This document shows positions 18,104 to 27,021 of a DNA stretch of 64,000 bases, piece after piece. Under the pieces are notes generated by a model. The model did no database searches. It saw only the letters and a list, made by a program, of their open reading frames with translations, and had not been told where the DNA came from. Origin of the DNA: Oceanobacillus oncorhynchi (GTDB lineage Bacteria > Bacillota > Bacilli > Bacillales > Amphibacillaceae); NCBI RefSeq assembly GCF_000821065.1, contig NZ_CDGG01000001.1, forward strand, positions 620,001 through 684,000, written 5' to 3'. Every line of letters starts with the position of its first letter. The first letter of the stretch is position 1. The position numbers and the translations under genes are program-made.

Positions 18104-18227
18104 AGCGCAGGCCAACCACGCAGACTCCTATGGGAACAGGGCGAGCTGAAGATCCACTTGAAAAGCGGTTTTCTTTTCAAGTTAGCTGAAGCCGTCCCCA
18201 TGGAAAGCGGAGTGGTTGGCCGGAGCG
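18104..18227 (+). repeat. Long palindromic repeat (copy 3)
   Basis: Arms GGCCAACCAC and GTGGTTGGCC are a perfect pair and differ from GGAAAAACAC/GTGTTTTTCC of other copies at matched positions on both sides. The interior has GACTCCTATGGGAACAG, CTGAAGATCCACTTG, a CTTGAAAAG/CTTTTCAAG inner hairpin and CCCATGGAAAGCG. Confidence 0.75.
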
Positions 18228-18391
18228 GAGCTATGCACCATCACCAATTCCAAAAAGGCCGGATATCTCACCAAAATGCAAGCATGGTAATGGAGAACAT
18301 GTTCACCCTGAAATAGCAAGATGTATATGCTTATTCTTAGGTGCGAAAGTTGAGTTATTAATAAAAGGAATTTCTTGAAATGGGAACCTTA

Positions 18392-18432
18392 TAGTAGCCC
18401 TTCGATGGGGCGAGCAATCCCAGTCCCAGCTA
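18392..18432 (+). repeat. Short hairpin repeat copy
   Basis: TTCGATGGGGCGAGCAATCC followed by CAGTCCCAG. A diverged copy of the stem-loop with GGGGC/GTCCC arms. Confidence 0.5.
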
Positions 18433-18529
18433 ATTAAACTGCGAAAAAAGTACAGCTGAATCAATGGGAGATGCGGAAAAGCAACTTCCCCATGAAGAAC
18501 AGCATGAAATGACGAAGGAGGAATAAAAA

Positions 18530-19816
18530 ATGGGGAATAAAACCAATATTGGAGATGATTATTCACTATCCAGAGTACCCAGATCGGCAAGGCAGTCTCT
18601 TTGGAGTATTACGATTATTAGAGTAGGAGCATTAGCAACGATTTCCCAATTTATTTTAGGTGCATCGCTAGGTTATGGAATGACATTCTGGCAAGCTTTT
18701 TGGGCAACGATGCTGGGAAGTGTTATTTTACAGGTTATCAGCTTTCTTTTAGGGTATGCAGGTGCTAAAGAAGGTCTCTCCACCAGTTTGCTTTCAAGAT
18801 GGACAGGGTTCGGCAGATACGGATCGAGCATTATCGGAGGCGTCATTGCTATTTCCTGTATCGGGTGGTTTGGGGTTCAAAACTCTGTGTTTGCCGATGG
18901 TCTGGTACAGGCTACCGGAGGAGCACTTCCGCATGCAGCTGCTGCTACGATTACAGGATTAGGAGTTACTGTACTCGTTATCTTCGGTTTTAAATTATTG
19001 AGTATCACAGCTACAATTACCGTACCATTATTTCTATTAGCAATGGCTGTCGGTGTTTATTATGTATTTAGTGAGCATTCTATCAATGGATTATTCTCTG
19101 CAGCTCCAGCTGGTGATCCTTTAACAATGGGGGCAGCTGCTACAATGGTTGCAGGCGGATTTATCATTGGAGCTGTTATTACACCAGATTTCACCCGATT
19201 TGCTAAAAGCGGTAAAGATGTATTCTGGATGGCTACCATCGGGGTACTGATTGGGGAACTTGGAATCAATATGATAGCTGTATTGATGGCACTTGCTGCC
19301 CGGACGAATGATGTAGTGAGTATTATGGTACAAGCATCCGGCTGGCTTGGAGCATTTGCTGTTGTTTTATCTACAGTTAAAATTAATAATTTGAATCTGT
19401 ATTCTTCGTCTCTCGGCTTTACAAATATTTTTGATTCCGTATTTAAAATAAAGCTTAACCGTGCAAAGGTTACATTAGTGATTGGTATTATTGGAACGGT
19501 GCTTTCCGTGCTTGGAATGCTGGATTATTTTGTTGATTTCTTAGTGTTCCTCGGCGTACTTGTTCCGCCAATTGCGGGAATTATGGTGGTAGAGTACTTT
19601 ATTTTAAAAACACACCGTAAAAGTTTGGATGAATCCAGAGAACAAGGGACGCTGCCCACAGATGTTGAAAAAATGCATCCTGTTACACTGATTGCCTGGG
19701 CAGCGGGTTTTGCTGCAGGGTATATCATCACAATTGGTATTCCATCCATTAACTCGCTATTGATTAGCGGAATCGTTTATTATATTGGGTCCCTTATCTT
19801 TAGAAAAAAGAAATAA
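18530..19816 (+). CDS. NCS1-family (CodB-like) nucleobase/allantoin-type permease
   Basis: Integral membrane transporter of 428 residues with about 12 hydrophobic segments. The N-terminal VPRSARQSLWSITIIRVGA and SQFILGASLGYGMTFW are typical of the NCS1 cytosine/purine/hydantoin permease family. The helix with VITPDFTRFAKSGKD near residue 215 is the family's substrate-site region. GAAGGAGG precedes ATG. It is 43 nt from the DUF917 gene and most likely co-transcribed with the two enzymes. The substrate cannot be told from sequence; a nucleobase or hydantoin-like ring compound is a fair guess. Confidence 0.85.
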   Translation: MGNKTNIGDDYSLSRVPRSARQSLWSITIIRVGALATISQFILGASLGYGMTFWQAFWATMLGSVILQVISFLLGYAGAKEGLSTSLLSRWTGFGRYGSSIIGGVIAISCIGWFGVQNSVFADGLVQATGGALPHAAAATITGLGVTVLVIFGFKLLSITATITVPLFLLAMAVGVYYVFSEHSINGLFSAAPAGDPLTMGAAATMVAGGFIIGAVITPDFTRFAKSGKDVFWMATIGVLIGELGINMIAVLMALAARTNDVVSIMVQASGWLGAFAVVLSTVKINNLNLYSSSLGFTNIFDSVFKIKLNRAKVTLVIGIIGTVLSVLGMLDYFVDFLVFLGVLVPPIAGIMVVEYFILKTHRKSLDESREQGTLPTDVEKMHPVTLIAWAAGFAAGYIITIGIPSINSLLISGIVYYIGSLIFRKKK

Positions 19817-19859
19817 TACAAATCAAAACTTATATTCTGGAAACATGGAGGCTTAAAAA

Positions 19860-20954
19860 ATGAGAAAAATAGGCAAACAAGAAATTGAAGATATCGCTGT
19901 TGGTGCAGCACTGCTTGGAACAGGAGGAGGCGGGGATCCATATATCGGAAAGCTGATGGCGCTGCAGGCAATCGAAGAAAATGGACCAGTAACTTTATTG
20001 GATATAGATGAAGTTCCAGAGGATGCTTTAGTTGTTCCCTCTTCCATGATGGGGGCTCCCACGGTCATGCTTGAAAAAGTTCCCAGTGGAGAAGAAGCGA
20101 TGGAGGTTTTTGGGAAACTGGAAGAATTTCTTGGGGAAGACATTTATGCAACTTTTCCGATTGAAGCGGGAGGAGTAAACTCCATGCTGCCTTTTGCGCT
20201 CGCTGCAAGACGGGGATTGCCTGTTATTGATGCAGATGGAATGGGAAGAGCATTTCCTGAACTGCAGATGGTTACATTCTATTTAGATGGTATCCAGGCT
20301 ACTCCGGCAGTAATCGGCGATGAAAAAGGGAATACAGCGCTGTTATCCACGATTGATAACGTCTGGACAGAACGCATTGCCCGCGCCTCTGCCATTCAAA
20401 TGGGCGGCTCTGTAATGAATGCCATGTATTCCATGCGAGGTAAAAATCTAAAAGATAGCGGAATTGCCGGTATTTTAAAGTTGGAAGAGGAAATTGGAAA
20501 AACCATTCGCCTTGCTAAAGCAAATAATGTCAATGCGATTCAGGAAGTTTTGAAAACAGTGGGCGGGTTTGAATTATTCCGTGGAAAAGTAACAGATATC
20601 GATCGGAAAACAGAAACTGGTTTTGCGAGAGGTACAGCATCCTTTGAAGGAATCGGTGACTATAAAGAAGAAACGCTTCAGCTTCGTTTTCAAAATGAGC
20701 ATCTTCTTGCTCAAACAGATCGGCGATTGCTTTGTGTGACACCGGATTTAATTGCCGTACTGGATGCAGAAACAGGTTTGCCAATTACTACAGAAGGAAT
20801 CCGTTATGGTTCCAGATGTGTCGTTATTGGTATACCATGCCATGAAAAATGGAGAACGGAAAAAGGGATTGCAACAGTCGGACCCAAATATTTTGGCTAC
20901 GATGTCGAATATACGCCGGTGGAAGAATTAGTTCGTAAAGGAGAGACGGAATAA
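19860..20954 (+). CDS. DUF917 family protein
   Basis: 364 residues of the DUF917 family, often encoded beside hydantoinase/oxoprolinase-like genes. Recognisable pieces are the N-terminal ALLGTGGGGDPYIGK, PIEAGGVNSMLPFALAARRG near residue 100 and VIDADGMGRAFPELQM near 120. No membrane segment or signal peptide is present. The biochemical role is not established. Partnership with the next gene is indicated by a one-base overlap (TAATG). Confidence 0.85.
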   Translation: MRKIGKQEIEDIAVGAALLGTGGGGDPYIGKLMALQAIEENGPVTLLDIDEVPEDALVVPSSMMGAPTVMLEKVPSGEEAMEVFGKLEEFLGEDIYATFPIEAGGVNSMLPFALAARRGLPVIDADGMGRAFPELQMVTFYLDGIQATPAVIGDEKGNTALLSTIDNVWTERIARASAIQMGGSVMNAMYSMRGKNLKDSGIAGILKLEEEIGKTIRLAKANNVNAIQEVLKTVGGFELFRGKVTDIDRKTETGFARGTASFEGIGDYKEETLQLRFQNEHLLAQTDRRLLCVTPDLIAVLDAETGLPITTEGIRYGSRCVVIGIPCHEKWRTEKGIATVGPKYFGYDVEYTPVEELVRKGETE

Positions 20955-22519
20955 TGAGTACGTATCGTATTGGAATTGACGTAGGTGGAACACATACGGA
21001 TGCTGTTTTGCTGGATCAGGATAATCAAGTGATTTCCGAAACAAAATCATCCACAACAGAGGACGTAGAAACTGGAATTTATACAGCGATGCATGAAGTG
21101 ATTACAAAAGCAAATGTGTCTCCTGAACATATCCGTTATGCCATGCTTGGGACAACGCATTGTACAAACGCTATTGTAGAGCGGAAAGGGTTAAACAACA
21201 TTGCTGCTGTTCGTATTGGCGCCCCGGCTACATTGGCAGTGAAACCGCTGGTAGGCGTGCCGGATGACCTTCGTGCGGCGCTTGGAAAGCATGTTTACCT
21301 TGTACGTGGCGGACATGAATTTGATGGCAGGGAAATCGTTGATTTAGATGAAGCACATTTATACAAAATTGCCAATGAAGTAAAAGGAGAGGTAGATTCT
21401 ATTGCAATCACTTCTGTTTTTTCTCCTGTATCTACCGACCATGAGGAGAGAGCAAAGAAAATATTTCAAGAAGTATTAGGAGAAGACGTGGCCATTTCAT
21501 TATCTGCTGAAATTGGTTCTGTCGGTCTGCTGGAACGTGAAAATGCAACAATCTTGAATGCTTCCGTAATCCGTGTAGCGAAAACAGCTGCAGACGGGTT
21601 CATCAATGCGTTAAAAAGTGAAAATATTGATGCAAAAGTATTTTTTGGACAAAATGACGGAACATTAATGTCTGTTGATTACGCGGTTCGTTATCCGATA
21701 TTTACAGTTGCCTGTGGTCCGACAAACTCTTTACGCGGCGCTTCCTATTTAGGGAACCTGTCTGATGCTATTGTTGTAGATGTTGGCGGTACAACCTCAG
21801 ATGTTGGTGTGTTAATTCATTCTTTTCCGCGGGAATCTTCTCTGGAAGTAGAAATTGGAGGAGCAAGAACGAATTTCCGTATGCCTGACTTAATTTCTAT
21901 CGGACTCGGCGGAGGAACAATTATCCATGCAGAAGAAAACGAAGCATTTTCAATTGGTCCGGACAGCGTCGGGTACCGTTTGCCTGAGAAAGCAATGATT
22001 TTCGGCGGTGATACACTGACAACAACAGATGTAGCAGTAGCGCTTGGTAAAGTTGATTTAGGTGATGCATCCAAAGTGGCTCATCTGGATAAGTCATGGC
22101 TGAATAAAGTTTATGAGAAGATGGTGGAGCTTGTAGAAGAGGCTATTGACAAAATGAAGACAACCGCGGATCCCATTCCTGTTATTCTTGTCGGCGGCGG
22201 GAGTATTTTATTACCAACTGAATTAAAAGGGGCTTCACGCGTCCTCCGACCAGAACACTCCGGTGTTGCTAATGCCATTGGTTCAGCGATTTCTCAGGTC
22301 AGCGGACAAGTAGAAAGAATCTACTTATTAGATGAGGTAGGACGGGAGCATGCACTGGAATCGGCAAAATCGGAGGCAAAAGCAACAGCAGTAAATGCAG
22401 GTGCAGATCCGGAGACTCTTGTGATTGTTGATGTAGAGGACGTTCCTTTAGCTTATCTCCCGGGAAATGCCACACGGGTTAGAGTGAAAGCAGCCGGAGA
22501 ACTGCAGCGGAACGCATAG
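20954..22519 (+). CDS. Hydantoinase/oxoprolinase family protein (HyuA-type)
   Basis: 521 residues with the actin-like ATPase folds of the hydantoinase A/oxoprolinase family. The N-terminal phosphate loop is RIGIDVGGTHTDAVLLD, with LGTTHCTNAIVERKG near residue 65. The second domain contains VVDVGGTTSDVGVL near 275 and ISIGLGGGT near 314, and the late loop is VILVGGGSILLP near 415. Members cleave cyclic amide rings with ATP. With the permease and DUF917 gene it forms a likely uptake-and-opening pathway for a cyclic imide or related compound. A strong terminator ends the operon. Confidence 0.87.
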   Translation: MSTYRIGIDVGGTHTDAVLLDQDNQVISETKSSTTEDVETGIYTAMHEVITKANVSPEHIRYAMLGTTHCTNAIVERKGLNNIAAVRIGAPATLAVKPLVGVPDDLRAALGKHVYLVRGGHEFDGREIVDLDEAHLYKIANEVKGEVDSIAITSVFSPVSTDHEERAKKIFQEVLGEDVAISLSAEIGSVGLLERENATILNASVIRVAKTAADGFINALKSENIDAKVFFGQNDGTLMSVDYAVRYPIFTVACGPTNSLRGASYLGNLSDAIVVDVGGTTSDVGVLIHSFPRESSLEVEIGGARTNFRMPDLISIGLGGGTIIHAEENEAFSIGPDSVGYRLPEKAMIFGGDTLTTTDVAVALGKVDLGDASKVAHLDKSWLNKVYEKMVELVEEAIDKMKTTADPIPVILVGGGSILLPTELKGASRVLRPEHSGVANAIGSAISQVSGQVERIYLLDEVGREHALESAKSEAKATAVNAGADPETLVIVDVEDVPLAYLPGNATRVRVKAAGELQRNA

Positions 22520-22544
22520 CCTAAAAAAATACAAAGAAGTGTTC

Positions 22545-22588
22545 AGGCAAAGTTGACATAGGAAATATCATGTCAACTTTGCCTTTTT
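22545..22588 (+). terminator. Terminator of the permease-DUF917-hydantoinase operon
   Basis: AGGCAAAGTTGACAT pairs perfectly with ATGTCAACTTTGCCT, a 15-bp stem with a T run. Confidence 0.92.
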
Positions 22589-22770
22589 AATTACTCCACT
22601 TTCACATTTTAAAGTAGTTTGTCCTCTGGATATTTTGGTGAAGCGTCTTAAAAAAATAAAAAAATCTTATTTTCATACAGTTAATTACCGGGTTTTGTGG
22701 TAAAATAGTATACTAGTAGCATTTTGTCTTAGGACGGTGCAAGATAGTAACGCTAGGAGGATTTAGATTC

Positions 22771-23772
22771 ATGTTTTCCAGAGATATTGGGATTGATCTT
22801 GGTACCGCAAATGTGTTGATACATGTAAAAGGAAAAGGAATAGTTTTAAATGAACCATCTGTCGTTGCCATGGATCGAAATACGAACCGTGTGCTTGAAG
22901 TTGGAGAAGAAGCCCGCCGTATGGTTGGACGTACACCGGGTAATATAGAGGCGCTGCGCCCGTTAAAGGACGGCGTTATTGCTGATTTTGATGTCACAGA
23001 AGCCATGTTAAGATATTTTATAAATAAAATTAATGTCAAAGGTGTTTTGTCAAAGCCGAGAATGCTTATTTGCTGCCCGACAAACATAACGAAAGTGGAA
23101 CAAAAAGCCATTAAAGAAGCAGCAGAGAAGTCAGGCGGAAAGCGCATATACTTAGAAGAAGAGCCTAAAGTAGCTGCGATTGGCGCTGGAATGGATATTT
23201 ATCAGCCAAGCGGAAACATGGTAGTAGATATCGGCGGCGGAACAACCGATGTAGCCGTGTTGTCCATGGGCGGCATTGTTACCTCGCAATCCGTTAAAAT
23301 GGCTGGAGATAAGTTTGACTGGGATATTCTGCAATATATTAAAAAGGAATACAAACTGCTTATTGGTGAACGTACTGCTGAAGATATTAAAATCAATGTC
23401 GCTACGGTGTTCCCTGGATCACGTAAAGAATCCATGGATATCAGAGGCCGGGATATGGTATCTGGCTTACCGAGAACGATAACGATTGAATCAGAGGAAA
23501 TTTCACAGGCGTTGATGGAATCTGTAGCACTTATTGTTCAGGCAGCTAAAGCAGTTCTGGAACAGACACCTCCCGAGTTATCCGCAGATATCATTGACCG
23601 GGGCGTTATCCTGACTGGAGGCGGCGCACTGCTTCATGGAATTGACCAATTATTGGCGGAAGAATTAAAGGTTCCTATCTTTGTTGCAGAGGATCCGATG
23701 GATTGTGTTGCAAAGGGAACGGGAATCATGCTTGAAAATATTGATAAGCTTGAAAAAAGAAGTGTAAACTAA
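22771..23772 (+). CDS. mbl: MreB-like cell-shape protein Mbl
   Basis: Bacterial actin homologue that guides cylindrical wall synthesis at the membrane. 333 residues. The nucleotide-binding signatures are FSRDIGIDLGTANVLIHVKG at the N terminus, VVDIGGGTTDVAVLSMGG near residue 151 and GVILTGGGALLHG near 280. Family assignment to Mbl rather than MreB rests on its place upstream of flhO-flhP. CTAGGAGG precedes the ATG. Confidence 0.94.
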   Translation: MFSRDIGIDLGTANVLIHVKGKGIVLNEPSVVAMDRNTNRVLEVGEEARRMVGRTPGNIEALRPLKDGVIADFDVTEAMLRYFINKINVKGVLSKPRMLICCPTNITKVEQKAIKEAAEKSGGKRIYLEEEPKVAAIGAGMDIYQPSGNMVVDIGGGTTDVAVLSMGGIVTSQSVKMAGDKFDWDILQYIKKEYKLLIGERTAEDIKINVATVFPGSRKESMDIRGRDMVSGLPRTITIESEEISQALMESVALIVQAAKAVLEQTPPELSADIIDRGVILTGGGALLHGIDQLLAEELKVPIFVAEDPMDCVAKGTGIMLENIDKLEKRSVN

Positions 23773-23783
23773 TCATTATTAGA

Positions 23784-23834
23784 AGCTGGCAGAATGTGTT
23801 GCTTATTTTATTACCCTGCCAGCTCTAATCTTTT
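23784..23834 (+). terminator. Possible terminator after mbl
   Basis: AGCTGGCAG pairs with CTGCCAGCT around a 23-nt loop; TCTTTT follows weakly. Confidence 0.5.
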
Positions 23835-23855
23835 ACATACAGAGGAGGAAGCTTT

Positions 23856-24662
23856 GTGTTAAGAGGTTTATATGGAGCGGCAAGTGGTATGATAACGCAG
23901 CAGCGGCAGCAGGAAGCATTGTCTAATAATATTGCCAATGCAAATACGCCAGGATACAAAGCCGATCAAACGGCAATTCGTGCTTTTCCGGAATTATTGA
24001 TACAGCAAAGCGGCGGGAACACCATCCCGACCACGCAAGGAGGTTTCAATATTCCTTTATCCCGTCAATTGGGCGGTATGAATACAGGCGTATATGTTCA
24101 AGAAACGATTCCTCATTTTGCGCAAGGGGATATCAACGAATCGGGACTGCCGACAGATGTTGCGATCGAGCAGGGAAATGTTCCAGATGAAAATGGGGCT
24201 ATCTTCTTTGCCGTTCAAAATGAAGATGGAGATGTACGTTATACGCGAAATGGTAATTTTACGATTGACGCAGAAGGTTTCCTTGTGACGAATCAGGGAT
24301 ACTATGTTTTAGATGAAGACGGGAATAACATTCAGACAGACGGAACGATAGAGACTATTACCCCAGAGGGCGTTATTCCGACAACTGGCGGCGATGTGAC
24401 AATTGGTATGCAGTATGCAGCGGATGCAAACACACTGACGAAAGAAGGAAATGATCTTTTTGAAGGGGATGCAGAGGCTGTACCGGCAGATGCAGCGTAT
24501 GTATTGCACCAGGGGGCATTAGAACAATCGAATGTCAATACCGAACAAGCCATGACGGATATGATGAATGCTTATCGGTTATTTGAGAGTAATCAGCGCG
24601 TTTTACGGGTATATGATGAGAGTCTCGGAAAAGCTGTTACAGAAGTTGGCCGATTAGGATAG
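23856..24662 (+). CDS. flhO: Flagellar hook-basal body protein FlhO
   Basis: Flagellar rod/hook-type protein exported through the flagellar secretion system. The N terminus has the rod motif EALSNNIANANTPGYKADQT (about residues 27-46). The C terminus has LEQSNVNTEQAMTDMMNAYR and an ESNQRVLRVYDES coiled segment, as in FlgG/FlgF relatives. 268 residues. GTG start after GAGGAGG. It is paired with flhP as in B. subtilis. Confidence 0.93.
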   Translation: MLRGLYGAASGMITQQRQQEALSNNIANANTPGYKADQTAIRAFPELLIQQSGGNTIPTTQGGFNIPLSRQLGGMNTGVYVQETIPHFAQGDINESGLPTDVAIEQGNVPDENGAIFFAVQNEDGDVRYTRNGNFTIDAEGFLVTNQGYYVLDEDGNNIQTDGTIETITPEGVIPTTGGDVTIGMQYAADANTLTKEGNDLFEGDAEAVPADAAYVLHQGALEQSNVNTEQAMTDMMNAYRLFESNQRVLRVYDESLGKAVTEVGRLG

Positions 24663-24675
24663 GGGGAAATTGAAC

Positions 24676-25494
24676 ATGTCACGTATTATGAATCAATCAG
24701 CAGTAACCATGAACCAAATCCAGCACAAGCTTGATGTTATTGGCAATAATATTTCCAATAGCAACACAACTGGATATAAAAACAGACAAGTTGAATTTTC
24801 TTCCTTACTAAGCCAGCAAATTGATAATTTGAATGCTCCTGAAAATGCAGAAGGCAGACTGACTCCCGATGGAATACGTGTGGGAGCAGGGGCGGGTTTA
24901 GGTGCTATTAACCTGAACCAGTTGCAGGGAAGCATGATAGAGACAGACCGCAGCTTAGATGCTGCATTAACGGAAGAGAATATTTTTTTTCAAGTGAATC
25001 GCGTAGAAAATGGGCAGCAGGATACAGTCTATACGAGAGACGGTTCCTTTTTCCTTTCTCCAGTTGAAGGAGGGGGCGTTGCCTTGACAACTTCCGATGG
25101 TCACCCTATTATCGGGACAGAGGGACCGATTGAAATCCAAGACGAGTTTGATGCCATTGAATTAAATGATCAAGGTCAATTGTTGGTCACCAGAGACGGT
25201 GAACAGGCGGCAGAAGCTGAATTGGCTGTTGTGGAAGCTGTACGTCCCAGCGCTTTGGAAGCAGAAGGAGATAATTTCTTTACTGTTTCAGGAGCAGCGG
25301 ATATAGACGAAATCATACAAGCATATGCTGGTGAGGGCGCTGTAATCCATCCGCAGTCATTGGAGCAATCAAATGTGGACATGTCGCAGCAGATGACAGA
25401 TATGATGGCAGCACAGCGGCTTTATCAATTTAATTCACGTTCCATCACCATGGGCGACCAAATGCTTGGGTTAGTGAATACCATTCGTTCCTGA
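24676..25494 (+). CDS. flhP: Flagellar hook-basal body protein FlhP
   Basis: Partner of FlhO and a paralogue of it. The N-terminal LDVIGNNISNSNTTGYKNRQ and C-terminal LEQSNVDMSQQMTDMMAAQR are the paired rod/hook helices. 272 residues. ATG 24676 with AGGGGG at a suitable distance is preferred over the in-frame TTG at 24670. It begins 13 nt after flhO, so the two form an operon. Confidence 0.93.
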   Translation: MSRIMNQSAVTMNQIQHKLDVIGNNISNSNTTGYKNRQVEFSSLLSQQIDNLNAPENAEGRLTPDGIRVGAGAGLGAINLNQLQGSMIETDRSLDAALTEENIFFQVNRVENGQQDTVYTRDGSFFLSPVEGGGVALTTSDGHPIIGTEGPIEIQDEFDAIELNDQGQLLVTRDGEQAAEAELAVVEAVRPSALEAEGDNFFTVSGAADIDEIIQAYAGEGAVIHPQSLEQSNVDMSQQMTDMMAAQRLYQFNSRSITMGDQMLGLVNTIRS

Positions 25495-25529
25495 TTCAGG
25501 TTGAGACGATGGCAGTTACATACCGTTAG

Positions 25530-25570
25530 TGTTCAAGAAGGATGCGTTGTTTGATTGCTCTTTTTGAACA
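25530..25570. repeat. Short inverted-repeat element related to 16148-16258
   Basis: TGTTCAAGAAGG at the left and CTTTTTGAACA at the right, 41 bp. It could be an internally deleted copy of the MITE-like element. Confidence 0.45.
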
Positions 25571-25593
25571 TCCATTTGTAAGGAGTTACCGAA

Positions 25594-25923
25594 ATGACGA
25601 ATAATCCATCTTCACAGAATACCTCACAGGAAGCTGAGCAAGAGACAGCAGCTGGTGAGGAACAAGCAGTACAACAGGATATTTCTAGAAAAACAGATAA
25701 AAAAGAAAAACAGCAGCGTAAACGTGAGGAGAAACGCAGCAGACCGCGTTTGCGTATTTTTCCGATTTGGCTGCGTATCATTGTTATCACAATTTTTGCT
25801 GCAGCAGCCTTCATCATTGGCCTAATGATTGGTTTTGCTGTACTTGGCGACGGATCTCCATTAGATGTTCTGCGCCTAGAGACCTGGCAGCATATTATCG
25901 ACATTGTAAATAAAACAGAGTAA
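25594..25923 (+). CDS. EpuA-like protein (DNA-directed RNA polymerase subunit beta family name)
   Basis: 109 residues. A charged Gln/Glu/Lys/Arg-rich N terminus (about 60 residues) is followed by IFPIWLRIIVITIFAAAAF and a single membrane helix with FIIGLMIGFAVLG. It ends in a short extracellular tail containing WQHIIDIVNKT. The conserved WLR-helix-GDGSPLDV pattern is that of the EpuA family, annotated by tradition as RNA polymerase subunit beta although it is a small membrane protein. AAGGAG precedes ATG. A good terminator follows. Confidence 0.8.
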   Translation: MTNNPSSQNTSQEAEQETAAGEEQAVQQDISRKTDKKEKQQRKREEKRSRPRLRIFPIWLRIIVITIFAAAAFIIGLMIGFAVLGDGSPLDVLRLETWQHIIDIVNKTE

Positions 25924-25924
25924 A

Positions 25925-25954
25925 ACATATTCGAGGATGGACGAATATGTTTTT
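25925..25954 (+). terminator. Terminator of the EpuA-like gene
   Basis: ACATATTCG pairs with CGAATATGT around 8 nt, then TTTT. Confidence 0.85.
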
Positions 25955-26023
25955 GCTATAGTTTAAATAGGTACGTTAAGCAAATTATTACTAAAACTGA
26001 ATTTGTGCACAGATAAGAAAAAA

Positions 26024-26062
26024 CAAGAACACTACTTGCTCTTTAAATCATCGGTGTTCTTG
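26024..26062 (-). terminator. Hairpin, terminator-like on the minus strand
   Basis: CAAGAACAC and GTGTTCTTG form a perfect 9-bp stem. On the minus strand it is followed by TTTTTTCTT. No minus-strand gene lies upstream, so it may belong to the repeat-derived sequence. Confidence 0.4.
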
Positions 26063-26083
26063 CCAAGGAGATCTCCGCTACGA

Positions 26084-26130
26084 CGGTTTTCGATGGAGCG
26101 AGTAATGCCAGCATTGTTATCAGGTTAATG
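26084..26130 (+). repeat. Short dispersed repeat copy with conserved flank
   Basis: GGTTTTCGATGGAGCGAGTA followed by GCATTGTTATCAGGTTAATG. The flank matches the one at 2574-2597. Confidence 0.55.
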
Positions 26131-26225
26131 AATTTTTAAATGTGATATTTGATACAACTAGATAGCCATTTGTTTTCTTATAACATTGACGAAATGATGA
26201 TTGAGAACAGAGACTAGCGAATGCT

Positions 26226-26289
26226 TTTTGATGGGACAAGTAATCGCAATGGTTTTCGGTGGGGCGAGTAACCGCAGTCCCAGTCCCAG
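26226..26289 (+). repeat. Tandem pair of short hairpin repeats
   Basis: Copies TTTTTGATGGGACAAGTAAT and TTTTCGGTGGGGCGAGTAAC, each followed by CGCA. The second is followed by GTCCCAGTCCCA, so its stem is preserved. They abut the long palindrome that starts at 26290. Confidence 0.6.
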
Positions 26290-26548
26290 AAGAAAAATAT
26301 GGAGACTCCTGGTCGGCTAAGAACGGTCACGTCCTGTGACCAACGACCGACACTAGGACGTCCTGTCCGTCGTGGGAAAGCGCGGAGGGAAGACCCCGCA
26401 GAAAAAAAGCGAACTTCTTTTTTTCTACCCTCGGGGCATAAGTGCGACTTTAGCTCTGTCTGCGCCTGTCGGCTTGCCAATCGCTAAGTCTTCTTTAAAG
26501 GAGATGAGCTCGGGGCCCGTGGAAAGCGTAGTGTTTTTCCAGAGCGGC
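26290..26548 (+). repeat. Long palindromic repeat (copy 4, with extra insert)
   Basis: Its 26308-26424 portion differs from copy 1 (2684-2800) at only two positions. A further stretch of about 80 bp (26425-26505, around CTGCGCCTGTCGGCTTGCC) interrupts it. It then rejoins the common end GAGCTCGGGGCCCGTGGAAA and GTGTTTTTCC. Outer arms are GAAAAATAT and AGTGTTTTTC. The 25924-26601 gap holds only repeats. Confidence 0.7.
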
Positions 26549-26601
26549 TGTTTTCAGCTATTTTATTAACATTCTTATTTTAAAAAAGGAGTCGAAAAAA
26601 T

Positions 26602-27021
26602 ATGGATATTCAACAAATCAAAGAAGTTCTTCCGCACCGTTATCCGTTTTTATTAGTGGATCAGGTGAAGGACATAGAAGAAGGCAAAAAAGTGACAGCC
26701 ATCAAAAATGTCACAGCAAATGAACCATTTTTCCCCGGCCATTTCCCAGATTACCCGGTAATGCCTGGAGTTCTTATTTTAGAAGCATTGGCACAAACAG
26801 GCGCAATCGCTGTTTTAGGCATCGAAGAAAACAAAGGGAAAATCGGCTTTTTAGCAGGCGTGGATAAATGCCGCTTCAAACGTCAGGTGAAGCCAGGAGA
26901 TCAGCTGGAGCTGGTGGTTGAGATTATTCGCATGAAGGGGCCAATCGGCAAAGGAAAAGGCGTTGCGACGGTTAACGGTGAGGTTGCATGTGAAGCAGAA
27001 ATTACATTTGCAATCAAATAA
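26602..27021 (+). CDS. fabZ: 3-hydroxyacyl-[acyl-carrier-protein] dehydratase FabZ
   Basis: Fatty-acid elongation dehydratase, hot-dog fold, 139 residues, cytoplasmic. The start [17 protein letters not shown], the catalytic-His loop [17 protein letters not shown] (about residues 47-63) and the helix [10 protein letters not shown] with the catalytic Glu are all intact. AAAGGAG before the ATG. Its place downstream of flhO-flhP matches B. subtilis ywpB. Confidence 0.96.
   Translation: MDIQQIKEVLPHRYPFLLVDQVKDIEEGKKVTAIKNVTANEPFFPGHFPDYPVMPGVLILEALAQTGAIAVLGIEENKGKIGFLAGVDKCRFKRQVKPGDQLELVVEIIRMKGPIGKGKGVATVNGEVACEAEITFAIK

Noticed and set aside
18023-18316. 97-codon open frame on the plus strand
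   Set aside because: It runs through the long palindromic repeat at 18104-18227, has no ribosome binding site, and its composition follows the repeat.
18434-18526. Open frame ending in a polar tail just before the NCS1 permease gene
   Set aside because: About 30 codons without a usable start and SD; it may be a remnant of an older gene cut by repeats, but the evidence is too thin to annotate.
26214-26569. Open frames on both strands in the fabZ upstream gap
   Set aside because: They consist of the short and long repeats, which are not coding elsewhere.
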